Below are positions 7,471 to 13,969 of a stretch of 13,969 nt of DNA, one piece after another. Source of the stretch: Candidatus Competibacteraceae bacterium. Its GTDB lineage: Bacteria; Pseudomonadota; Gammaproteobacteria; Competibacterales; Competibacteraceae. Each line of letters opens with the position of its first letter. The stretch's first letter is position 1. The translations under genes were made by a program, and so were the position numbers. Under the pieces are notes generated by a model, which saw only the letters and a program-made list of their open reading frames with translations, did not search any database and was not told the origin of the DNA. The stretch spans positions 1 through 13,969 of the forward strand of contig JAGRHM010000352.1 of assembly GCA_020445005.1 (NCBI GenBank), in the 5' to 3' direction.

Positions 7471-7866
7471 TCAGGTTTCGCGCTGCATCTCACGGAGGGC
7501 GGCGCGCGCTAAAAAGCTGGAACGGGTCAGATGACGGGAAGCAATATAGTCGTCCATGCGTTGCACCAGTCCTTCGGGTAAGGAGACATCGACCGGCACG
7601 GGGCGGGTTGGGAGTCGGGCCAGGTCGATGTCGATCAGCATCCAGACGCCGTCCTGATAGTCTGGTTGTTTGATCAGCGATTCCAAGGAAGTTGGCGTAG
7701 GCAGGGCGATGTCTTCACCCTCACACCAGACTTCAATCGCTTCCTGAATGTTGGCGGGTAAATCTTCCCAACGATCTGCGGCGGAAAAGCAGCCTGGAAA
7801 ATCGGGGATAGTAACGCCGTGAGCGTGAGTTTCATCGCCGAGATGGACATAAACCGGATAGAGCAT
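7471..7866 (-). CDS. hicB: HicB-type antitoxin with ribbon-helix-helix domain
   Basis: This is about 131 residues from the ATG at 7866. The N-terminal half (LYPVYVHLGDETHAHGVTIPDFPGCFSAADRWEDLPANIQEAI) is the partial RNase H-like HicB fold with the DFPGCFSA motif. The C-terminal part (about 90-131, PVDVSLPEGLVQRMDDYIASRHLTRSSFLARAAL) is a ribbon-helix-helix DNA-binding segment. HicB neutralises HicA and represses its own promoter. The ATG at 7866 shares its first base with the HicA stop and has GGAGGG 4-5 bases upstream, so it is preferred over an ATG at 7878 inside hicA. The gene ends 16 bases before the displaced pglX start. It is complete. Confidence 0.92.
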   Translation of the reverse strand: MLYPVYVHLGDETHAHGVTIPDFPGCFSAADRWEDLPANIQEAIEVWCEGEDIALPTPTSLESLIKQPDYQDGVWMLIDIDLARLPTRPVPVDVSLPEGLVQRMDDYIASRHLTRSSFLARAALREMQRET

Positions 7867-8057
7867 TATTCCCTCCATTCCCAGCCCGCTTGCCGGTAGA
7901 TGTTGCGCAGAGTGCCAATGGCGACATCCTTACGAGGATGTGGAATCACGACATGGCCGGGTCGGGCAGGATGTTTGAATTTGGCATGATCGCCTTTGCC
8001 GCCTGCGCGCACCCAGCCGTCTTGCTCAAGGCGTCGAATCAGGCTTTGACTGTCCAT
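7866..8057 (-). CDS. hicA: HicA-type mRNA interferase toxin
   Basis: This 63-residue protein is the usual HicA size. It has RRLEQDGWVRAGGKGDHAKFKHP with the candidate catalytic H24 in the G-(S/D)-H motif, then VVIPHPRKDVAIGTLRNIYRQAG, the family's conserved C-terminal half with the dsRNA-binding-like fold. HicA cleaves mRNA and is held in check by HicB, encoded immediately downstream with a one-base overlap. The ATG at 8057 is 3 bases after the stop of the middle pglX piece and in the same reading frame. GAGGAG lies somewhat far upstream, so translation is probably coupled to pglX. The module breaks pglX within the acidic linker between its middle and C-terminal regions. Confidence 0.93.
   Translation of the reverse strand: MDSQSLIRRLEQDGWVRAGGKGDHAKFKHPARPGHVVIPHPRKDVAIGTLRNIYRQAGWEWRE
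7871..7876 (-). promoter_or_regulatory. Ribosome binding site of hicB
   Basis: GGAGGG lies within the last codons of hicA, 4-5 bases before the ATG at 7866. It decides between the two in-frame ATG codons of hicB and couples translation of toxin and antitoxin. Confidence 0.6.
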
Positions 8058-8060
8058 GAG

Positions 8061-9068
8061 TTATCGTACTAACTCCTCATCTTCTTCAGGATTTTCCGCC
8101 TCGGGCGCTACGTTATTGAGGCGAGCGACGGCTTCGCGATCCTCGGAGTTGAATCCGTAGAGATCAAAGGCGATGGCGTCGATCTCGGTTTGAATCTGGC
8201 GTAGTTCAGCCTTGAGGGCGTCGGGGTTCCAGTCGCCCAATTTGGCGCGCAACAAGGCGGGCAGCACAAAAGCGTGGCTGGTTTCGTTCGTGGTGTCGAG
8301 CTGGCGCTGGATGGACCAGGCACGGCGGGCTTGAGCGGCGAGTTGCTGGCGGATGGCGTCGGGGATGTCCGGGAGGGGTGTGCGCTGGATCAGTCCCACT
8401 TCATAGGATTGCGCCAATTCAGTACGCGCCAGTTGAACGCCAACCAGATATTTGAATGGGGTGCTGTTGAGAAGAGCCACCAGCGCCAGCAACATTTCGG
8501 GGTCGTCTTCTGCAACGAAAGCGGCTGGCCCCTTATCGGCAAAGATGCAACCCGCCGGCATGACGCGGAATGAAAGACCATTAGTACGACGCGGCCAAGT
8601 CAGACCGGGGCGGAAGAAATTCTGTAATGATGCTGGACGTTCTAATGGACGATTTATTGTTCCCAAAAAGCCAAAATATGTTTTTCTCTCTATAGACCAA
8701 ATAATCAAGGTATCAATATCATAATAAAAACAGGAATATGATCCACCCTTAGCCCATGAAATCCATATTTGATAATTATTATTTTTTGGGCTTTCCCACC
8801 AAACACGAACATAGCGAAAATCATTATTTAGAGGATTTGTTGATAGTACTTCAATGTTTGATCTATGTAATTTATTAAATTTTAAAAATAATCTTCTTAT
8901 ATCCTCACTCACCCAATACGCAAACGGACTCCCCGGCACTTGCGCGAACGATTCCGGATTGACTTCAAACACGCGGGGATGGTCGCGGCCTTCCCGAACT
9001 GCTGTGATGGCTTCGGCCATCGCTTCGGCCTTGTTGTCCGCGTCCAGCAGGCGAATGAAGAGGGTCAT
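8061..9068 (-). CDS. pglX: PglX middle piece with likely target-recognition region (second fragment)
   Basis: This is 335 residues from the ATG at 9068. It continues PglX where the first piece stops: TLFIRLLDADNKAEAMAEAI (2-21), FAQVPGSPFAYWVSEDIRRLF (41-61), NDFRYVRVWWE (82-92), SWAKGGSYSCFYYDID (104-119), FFRPGLTWPRRT (151-162), SYEVGLIQRTPLPDI (221-235) and NETSHAFVLPALL (261-273). It ends in an acidic linker (PEEDEELVR). This part of PglX lies after the methyltransferase core and is where target recognition is expected. Residues about 51-143 are encoded by unusually AT-rich DNA. The ATG has no good Shine-Dalgarno site and lies 11 bases after the PIN toxin stop, so re-initiation is likely. 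A GTG at 9125, in frame and overlapping the toxin gene, is an alternative start that adds 19 non-homologous residues. Confidence 0.9.
   Translation of the reverse strand: MTLFIRLLDADNKAEAMAEAITAVREGRDHPRVFEVNPESFAQVPGSPFAYWVSEDIRRLFLKFNKLHRSNIEVLSTNPLNNDFRYVRVWWESPKNNNYQIWISWAKGGSYSCFYYDIDTLIIWSIERKTYFGFLGTINRPLERPASLQNFFRPGLTWPRRTNGLSFRVMPAGCIFADKGPAAFVAEDDPEMLLALVALLNSTPFKYLVGVQLARTELAQSYEVGLIQRTPLPDIPDAIRQQLAAQARRAWSIQRQLDTTNETSHAFVLPALLRAKLGDWNPDALKAELRQIQTEIDAIAFDLYGFNSEDREAVARLNNVAPEAENPEEDEELVR
8640..8915. other. AT-rich island inside the middle pglX piece
   Basis: Base composition drops sharply here: 13 of 60 bases at 8821-8880 are G or C, against 41 of 60 at 8281-8340 in the same gene. 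ATA and AGA codons are common. The protein still reads as PglX, so this looks like replacement of the target-recognition segment from an AT-rich source. Confidence 0.75.
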
Positions 9069-9079
9069 AAATATATTTT

Positions 9080-9490
9080 CTATTCCTGATAGATAGATAT
9101 GACTGAAAGCTCCTTGACTCGGCACATTGGTTTTGTCGCCTTTTCCAAGGTCACCAATTCATGAGCACGCCCCCGGATTGCCGCAGCAACATGTAAGGCA
9201 TCAAGTGGCGATAGATCGTAGGTCGTAGCTAATGATTCAGCATGTTCTACCAACAAATCATCAACTGTAATTTGATCAACACAACGATCAAAAAAATTCT
9301 CTATAAAACGGACCTCTTCTAAAAAACCATGAACGCGCGGCTTTGGCAATGTTTCAAGGCGCACAAAAGCACTCGTGATAAATTCTCTTTTTAAATCATC
9401 CAATACTGACAACGCCAAAATTGCAGAGGCTGTTTTACTCTGAAAGGCAGAAATGATGACATTGGAATCAACATAAGTACGTTTAATCAT
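9080..9490 (-). CDS. PIN-domain ribonuclease toxin
   Basis: This 136-residue protein from the ATG at 9490 has a PIN-domain pattern: TYVDSNVII (5-13, D8), FVRLETLPKP (42-51, E46) and LSPLDALHVAAAI (93-105, D97). A fourth acidic site, LVTLEKATK, has Glu (E116) where Asp is more usual. PIN toxins of this kind cut RNA with metal bound by these residues. It overlaps the antitoxin stop by 8 bases (ATGATTAA), typical for a coupled pair. The open frame extends 14 codons upstream, but those read the antitoxin's end and do not fit the family. The DNA is AT-rich (18 G/C of 60 at 9241-9300), unlike the BREX genes, pointing to recent acquisition. A triple GATA repeat lies near its 3' end. Confidence 0.88.
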   Translation of the reverse strand: MIKRTYVDSNVIISAFQSKTASAILALSVLDDLKREFITSAFVRLETLPKPRVHGFLEEVRFIENFFDRCVDQITVDDLLVEHAESLATTYDLSPLDALHVAAAIRGRAHELVTLEKATKPMCRVKELSVISIYQE

Positions 9491-9803
9491 CCAACTCACC
9501 TCGGCGGCGTCGAACCTCCTCCAATATCTCATCCTGGGAAAGCAATTTCATCCCCTTAGCAATAGCCCGCTGACGAATTTCCCAAAGCTGTTTTCCCAAT
9601 TCGCTTTTTGGGTTGAAATCCTCTTCCGGCTGATCTTTTTCAAGAGAAATATCATCAGATTTAACCAGAGCTGAATCTCGATCAAGCGTGTTGACCTGAT
9701 CCGGTAATACCGTAACCACCACTCGCGCCCGCGCCACATCCGGCAACGGCTCCAGTAAACGAATCATTCCATTCTCATAAATACCCTCGACCGTAGTTAA
9801 CAT
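9483..9803 (-). CDS. DUF104-like antitoxin partner of the PIN toxin
   Basis: This is 106 residues. The start TTVEGIYENGMIRLLEPLPD, followed by ARVVVTVLP, is the small beta-barrel N-terminus typical of DUF104/AF2212-like antitoxins. A charged disordered middle (about 40-70) follows, then a helix (ELGKQLWEIRQRAIAKG) and the tail LLSQDEILEEVRRRRGELDD, which would bind the toxin. It stands 15 bases after the stop of the first pglX piece, with GAGGT (9812-9816) 8 bases before the ATG, a stronger site than those of the pglX pieces. The downstream PIN gene overlaps it. The family assignment is by pattern; the pairing with a PIN toxin is clear from position and overlap. Confidence 0.82.
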   Translation of the reverse strand: MLTTVEGIYENGMIRLLEPLPDVARARVVVTVLPDQVNTLDRDSALVKSDDISLEKDQPEEDFNPKSELGKQLWEIRQRAIAKGMKLLSQDEILEEVRRRRGELDD

Positions 9804-9811
9804 AGCGTTCT

Positions 9812-9816
9812 ACCTC
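9812..9816 (-). promoter_or_regulatory. Ribosome binding site of the DUF104-like antitoxin
   Basis: GAGGT lies 8 bases before the antitoxin ATG at 9803, in the short gap after the first pglX piece. It supports independent, efficient translation of the antitoxin inside the BREX transcript. Confidence 0.55.
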
Positions 9817-9818
9817 AT

Positions 9819-11669
9819 TCAATGGTTACTGACTCGTTTCTTTAGACAATACGCCGCTGCTTCCACCATCGCCGCATCCATCACCCCATAACCCAGATCC
9901 GCGAACACCAGCGGTTCAGCCACGCCCAACACCTGTTGTTCCCGCCACTTCTGGTAACTGGACAGAAAGAACCCGGTGCGTGACGTAATCGCCCCCAGCA
10001 TCCCACCCGGATGCAACCATTGCAGGCCGCGCTCGACAAACGCCGCCAACAAATCATTCTTGGCGTTCGGATAGGCAGCGGCCAGATACGCTTTGGCGTC
10101 CCGGGCCGATTCCCCGAACGGCGGATTCATCACCACCACGTCAAAGCGTCGCTGGCAAACATCGATAAAGCCCAGCCCGCGCGCTGCATCCTGGGCAAAC
10201 AAGCGCCGCGCATAACCCCCTTGCTCCGCCTGTTCCGCATAATCCCGCAACGCCGCCAGCAGCCGCGCATCGGCTTTGGACCACTGGGCCTGATCGTCGG
10301 CCTGAAACAATTCCCCATGTTCGCCATAAACCGCTCGCACCAATTCAGGCAGGTGTGCTTCCACCCGCAATAGCGATCCCGCTGCTCCGGCCAGTTTGAG
10401 TTCCTGCAACAGGCCAGTGAACAGCTCGCCCAGCAGCTCCTCCAAACCGCCGGCAAACTCCTTGGCCAAATCCGCCTCGCCGGGCATCGGCTCCGCAACC
10501 ACAACATGGGTTTGCTTGATCGGTGGACGCTCGCCACGGGGGACGCCGAGATCGTGATAAGCCCGCTGGGCGCGCATCCACAGCGCCAGCGCCGCGATTT
10601 GCGCGGCCCGTGGATCAACATCGATGCCGTGGATATTCTGGGCCAGAATCAACCGGGGCACATCGCGCAGGAAAGCGGCTTTGTCGTCAGCGTAAATGGC
10701 GCGCAGCTCAGCGCCAGCGTCCTTTTCCCAAGCTTCTTCATAGATCGTTAGCAGAACGTCAAAGGCATACAGTCCAAAGTGCATGGAACCACAGGCGGGG
10801 TCCAGCAAACGGATTTCCCTTGGGTCTTTCACCGGGCGCGATATTGCCGCCTCATCCGGGCCAATCACCAGCGACCGACACTGCTCCCTGAGCCGCGTAA
10901 CGCCTTGGGTCATCTCATACCAGAGGCGCCCCAACGTGTTATCAATCAGAAACTCGACCACATAGCGCGGGGTAAAGAACTGATTACGCACCGCCAGCTC
11001 ATAGGCATTTTGCGGTGACTTGGGCCGGCCCCGGTCATCATAACGAGCGCGTTGCCGATCGTTGTCGCTGTTGAAATACTGATAAATCCAACCAATGGTT
11101 TCATCTTCCTGCCAGACCCCAGCCAGTTTCTCGTCATTCAGAATCCCCAGCAGGCGCAGCAACGTCGGCGGACGCGGCCACAGCAAACTGGCCGGATCGC
11201 GCCGGTCAAACAACACCCGCACTTCCCGGCCGATTTCATCGAACAGGCATTCCAGATACAGCCGATAGCCATGATCCGGCAACTCGGCCAGGCCTGGAGC
11301 CAAGCCCGTGAACTCCTTGAACCCTGCGGATTGTTCATGCCGGCTCAGGCACTCCTGCGCCAGACCGCGCGCCTCCAGCATCTTCAGCGCAGCAAAGCGG
11401 TTCAGCGTGGTGAACGCCGCTTCCCGCCGCCAGGCCATCACCGCTTCTTTGGCGCTTAACCCGCCCGCCACTGCATGATGGATCGCTGCCACCAACTGGG
11501 TGCGGATCTGGCGCTGCATGGCGTCCAGATGGTCACCGGGTTCCACGGCTATACCCCCATCGGGGGGAATCGCAAACGTACCCTCCAATTGTTCGGTATA
11601 GTCCTGTTCCAGCACGGTGCGCGCGGCCTGCGTGGCCGCCAACAGGCGATTCCGGGCGTCTCTGTCCAT
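9819..11669 (-). CDS. pglX: PglX N-terminal piece, adenine-N6 DNA methyltransferase core (first fragment)
   Basis: This 616-residue piece carries the whole catalytic core of the BREX methyltransferase. It starts MDRDARNRLLAATQAARTVL, a PglX-type helical N-terminus. Motif X-like NQFFTPRYVVEFL is at about 229-241, the SAM-binding motif LLDPACGSMHFGLYAFD at 288-304 (Met replaces the usual Gly after DPACGS), IHGIDVDPRA at 346-355, and the catalytic NPPF at 515-518 inside FDVVVMNPPFGE. It ends after VMDAAMVEAAAYCLKKR with five extra residues and a stop, exactly where intact PglX would continue into TLFIRLLDAD, now encoded at 9065. PglX methylates a non-palindromic site to mark self DNA. The ATG is 15 bases after the brxC stop, with AGGGGA upstream. 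It is about half the normal PglX length, so function depends on association with the other pieces. Confidence 0.93.
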   Translation of the reverse strand: MDRDARNRLLAATQAARTVLEQDYTEQLEGTFAIPPDGGIAVEPGDHLDAMQRQIRTQLVAAIHHAVAGGLSAKEAVMAWRREAAFTTLNRFAALKMLEARGLAQECLSRHEQSAGFKEFTGLAPGLAELPDHGYRLYLECLFDEIGREVRVLFDRRDPASLLWPRPPTLLRLLGILNDEKLAGVWQEDETIGWIYQYFNSDNDRQRARYDDRGRPKSPQNAYELAVRNQFFTPRYVVEFLIDNTLGRLWYEMTQGVTRLREQCRSLVIGPDEAAISRPVKDPREIRLLDPACGSMHFGLYAFDVLLTIYEEAWEKDAGAELRAIYADDKAAFLRDVPRLILAQNIHGIDVDPRAAQIAALALWMRAQRAYHDLGVPRGERPPIKQTHVVVAEPMPGEADLAKEFAGGLEELLGELFTGLLQELKLAGAAGSLLRVEAHLPELVRAVYGEHGELFQADDQAQWSKADARLLAALRDYAEQAEQGGYARRLFAQDAARGLGFIDVCQRRFDVVVMNPPFGESARDAKAYLAAAYPNAKNDLLAAFVERGLQWLHPGGMLGAITSRTGFFLSSYQKWREQQVLGVAEPLVFADLGYGVMDAAMVEAAAYCLKKRVSNH

Positions 11670-11684
11670 CGGTCAGCATCCCCT

Positions 11685-13969
11685 CTATTGCACCAGCACT
11701 TTCTTGCCTGCCCCGATCCACTTCAAACATTGGTCGCGGAAGTCGGCCAGGGACTGTTCCAACTGTTCCTCGGTTTCCACGCCGCCAGTGAAGAAGTCCG
11801 CGGCGGCGACGCGCACCAGTCGATTGCCTTCGATCAGCCGCCACAACTCCTCAATGACAGCGTTCAGACGGCTTGAGCAGGCATCCCGATCGGCCCGCAA
11901 CAGGGGAATGGTCTTGTGCTGCGCGGTCTCTCCATCAACGCAGCGGACCAGCGGCGCCGCCAACCGTTGTTGCGCCTCCGCCGGCAACGTCGCCCACTCT
12001 GGAAGAGTCTGCAATTGCGCCAGCGCATCGGTATAGGCCGACACGCAAGCCTGAACCGCCGCCGCATGACGCTGCTGATAGTCCTGCTCCACGGCGCGGG
12101 CGTGCTGATCAATCGCCGGCAACTCACGGAAAAAGGTCTCCCGCGCCAGTAATTCAGTCAACTGTGCGGCATGATCTCGCACCGCAGCATCAAGATCCGG
12201 CTCCTGATCCAGCAATGGCCAGTACTCGTCCAGCGCGGTACGGGCACGGTCCAGATCGTAAAGGCGTGGTTCAATCAGGGCCTGGTTCAGATCCACACTG
12301 CGCTGGAGGGCATCTTTCAGTTCCTGGTGAGCGCTATTGAAGGTCAGAATCGCGTTTTCTTCCGAACCGCTGCGGATAGCCTTGATCTGATCCAGCGCTT
12401 CGCGCAACACCTCAGCGCCCGGTAGCCGGCACTGCGTCAACAACGTATAAAGGCTTTGCAACTCCTCAGCGCGCGGCTCCAGTTCAGCGCGGATCGCCGC
12501 CGCAACTTCCGCCTGGGTCAGATCAGCGATCTCCCGCCCAAACAGCGTGCGGAACGCCTCGGCGGCGTCGATCAAATGGGTAAACTCCAGGCTGACCTGG
12601 CGCCGGAACGTCGCCTGTCTGAACAGATTGTTATTGCCGAAGGTATTACGGGCGTCCAGCGACACGGCGGCGTCGATCACCCGGCCTTTGCCGGTGGCTT
12701 CGAGTTGGCCAGCCCGCAGCAGGGCGATGACCAGCAGGCGCACCATGTCAAACTCCCAGCCGAAGGGTTCGCGGGCGAACTGCTCGGCCAGCCAGGCACC
12801 GCTGGCGACTTCGCCGTAACTGGTGCGGTTGGCGATGTGGTTGAGCACTTCGGCCAGGGGATTTTGCTCGACGTTGAACACCACCTGCTGGCCCTGCTCG
12901 CGCACTAATTGCAGGTCCGTAAACACGGAACTCAGGCCGCGCAAATTATCGCTGGTCATCAGCGCGTCCAGGTCCTTGGCGGCGACGCGAGCGGCGGCTT
13001 CGTCAAAGCGGTGGAACACCAGCGGCAAGGCCTGGGCCAGTACTTTATTGACGACGGCGGTCACGTCCTGGTCGGTTTCATCCGGGCTGCGATCATTGCC
13101 CCGGAAAAACAGCGCGCCTTTCAGCAACGCCCGTTTCAGATGGCGTTGCAATTCGTCCTGGTGGCGTTCCCGCCGCTGTTGTTCCTCGCTGATCAGCGCG
13201 GATTCTTCGCGGGTTTTGGCCAGGCGCTCCTTACGGGCAATCTGCTCGGTCGACCGGAACAGCTCCACGGTCGCCTGATCCACCGCTTTATCCAGCGCGG
13301 CCACCCAGAACAGCGCCTGGGTCTCGGCGCGACTGCGCTGCTGGGCGTCGGCCACGCTCTGCGGGTAGTCCGGGCCAGGTTCGGTCAGTAACAGATGGAC
13401 GGGTAAATCAGCCGCGATCACCAGCTGCCCTTGGATGTTCAGCCCGGCTTTGAATAATTTGACCCCGCGCAGGTTATGCGCCGGCTGTTTCCAAACCGCC
13501 TTGATGGCGTCGAGATGCAAGCGATGCGCGTCCGCCGGTTTCGGTTGCAGGCTGTTGCGCTGGCGCTCCCAATCATCTTCGGCGGGCGTGGGAATCCGGT
13601 ATCCCTGCTTGCCGTGGCGAATCAAACCGGCGGTTTCCAGTTCCGCCAGCGTCGCCTTGACCTCGGGCAGGCGCGAGTCGGCATTGACCGCCGGATGCAG
13701 CGTAGCGGCCAGATTCTCGGCGGTGCTGTGCAGACTGGCGACCAGTTGCAACAGGCAAATCGCCTTGGCCACGGCCGGCGCCAGAGGATGGGCGATCTTC
13801 TGCGTGATCTCCGCGATCTTGCTGCGCACTTCGCTGGCGACGTTATTGGCGACCAGGTCGTAAATTTGATCGACCCGCGCCAGACAGCCGACGGGCTGCT
13901 GTTGCAGGTTGATTTCGGGATGAATCAACAGTTGCTGCGCCAGTTTGATGATGGTGCGGTTGGCGCCGC
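11685..13969 (-). CDS. brxC: BrxC, BREX P-loop protein, C-terminal part (5' end outside window)
   Basis: About 760 residues are visible and the frame is open through the right edge (reading ANRTIIKLAQQLLIHPE), so this is the C-terminal two thirds of a protein that is usually about 1100-1200 residues. The N-terminal P-loop ATPase region is beyond the window. Visible parts include a winged-helix-like segment (VKATLAELETAGLIRHGKQGYRI), a charged coiled-coil stretch rich in E/R/K/Q around the translated bases 13130-13260, DNLRGLSSVF and FGWEFDMVRLLVIALLRAGQL, and a long helical tail. BrxC/PglY is a core BREX ATPase. It precedes pglX by 15 bases, as expected for type 1 order. A TTG at 13928 is not a credible start because homologous-looking sequence continues upstream of it. 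Confidence 0.92.
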   Translation of the reverse strand, partial: GANRTIIKLAQQLLIHPEINLQQQPVGCLARVDQIYDLVANNVASEVRSKIAEITQKIAHPLAPAVAKAICLLQLVASLHSTAENLAATLHPAVNADSRLPEVKATLAELETAGLIRHGKQGYRIPTPAEDDWERQRNSLQPKPADAHRLHLDAIKAVWKQPAHNLRGVKLFKAGLNIQGQLVIAADLPVHLLLTEPGPDYPQSVADAQQRSRAETQALFWVAALDKAVDQATVELFRSTEQIARKERLAKTREESALISEEQQRRERHQDELQRHLKRALLKGALFFRGNDRSPDETDQDVTAVVNKVLAQALPLVFHRFDEAAARVAAKDLDALMTSDNLRGLSSVFTDLQLVREQGQQVVFNVEQNPLAEVLNHIANRTSYGEVASGAWLAEQFAREPFGWEFDMVRLLVIALLRAGQLEATGKGRVIDAAVSLDARNTFGNNNLFRQATFRRQVSLEFTHLIDAAEAFRTLFGREIADLTQAEVAAAIRAELEPRAEELQSLYTLLTQCRLPGAEVLREALDQIKAIRSGSEENAILTFNSAHQELKDALQRSVDLNQALIEPRLYDLDRARTALDEYWPLLDQEPDLDAAVRDHAAQLTELLARETFFRELPAIDQHARAVEQDYQQRHAAAVQACVSAYTDALAQLQTLPEWATLPAEAQQRLAAPLVRCVDGETAQHKTIPLLRADRDACSSRLNAVIEELWRLIEGNRLVRVAAADFFTGGVETEEQLEQSLADFRDQCLKWIGAGKKVLVQ

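Noticed and set aside
7383..7493. Longer start of the UPF0175 antitoxin
   Set aside because: The extra 37 codons read the duplicated pglX segment in the wrong frame and overlap the end of hicB. The ATG at 7382 has a good ribosome site.
5542..11669. pglX split explained by sequencing frameshifts
   Set aside because: The gaps hold complete TA genes of 0.7-1.4 kb with normal starts, overlaps and active-site residues, which indels cannot create.
1..13969. CRISPR arrays, tRNA or rRNA genes
   Set aside because: No regularly spaced repeats and no RNA-gene signatures were seen on reading the window.

Overview
This window is most of a type 1 BREX phage-defence operon on the minus strand, in the canonical order brxC - pglX - pglZ - brxL (read from right to left). 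brxC is cut by the right edge; brxA and brxB are expected just beyond it. GC is high in the core genes (41 G/C of 60 bases at 8281-8340). Together with the proteobacterial look of the proteins this suggests a GC-rich proteobacterium, probably gammaproteobacterial. That is an impression from sequence, not a search result.

The striking part is pglX, the BREX adenine methyltransferase. It is not one gene but three consecutive open pieces: an N-terminal methyltransferase piece (9819-11669), a middle piece with the likely target-recognition region (8061-9068), and a C-terminal piece (5542-6639). Each has its own start and stop. Between the first two lies a DUF104-like antitoxin / PIN toxin pair. 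Between the second and third lie a HicA/HicB pair and then a UPF0175 / DUF3368 PIN-like pair. All nine genes point the same way and are packed with gaps of a few bases or small overlaps, so they look like one transcription unit. The three pieces sum to 1316 residues, about a full-length PglX, with no obvious missing domain.

The UPF0175/DUF3368 pair is flanked by a near-identical 59-bp direct duplication (7396-7454 and 6580-6638; 54 of 59 bases equal) of the sequence that starts the C-terminal pglX piece. This is a molecular scar of how that module entered. The middle pglX piece also carries a very AT-rich patch (about 8640-8915), and the DUF104/PIN module is AT-rich too, both unlike their surroundings.

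Downstream, pglZ (2953-5487) and brxL (897-2936) look intact. BrxL keeps its AAA+ motifs, but its Lon-like domain lacks the Ser-Lys protease dyad. At the left end are two gene remnants that meet tail to tail near 445-455: the front of a Sir2-family deacetylase gene (+) and the front of a SnoaL/NTF2-like gene (-). Both have lost their 3' parts, which marks a rearrangement breakpoint beside the defence island.

Functionally, the BREX proteins should mark host DNA (PglX) and block phage replication (BrxC, PglZ, BrxL with BrxA/BrxB). The inserted toxin-antitoxin pairs may be passengers, or may tie cell survival to keeping the methyltransferase locus; the sequence alone cannot decide.
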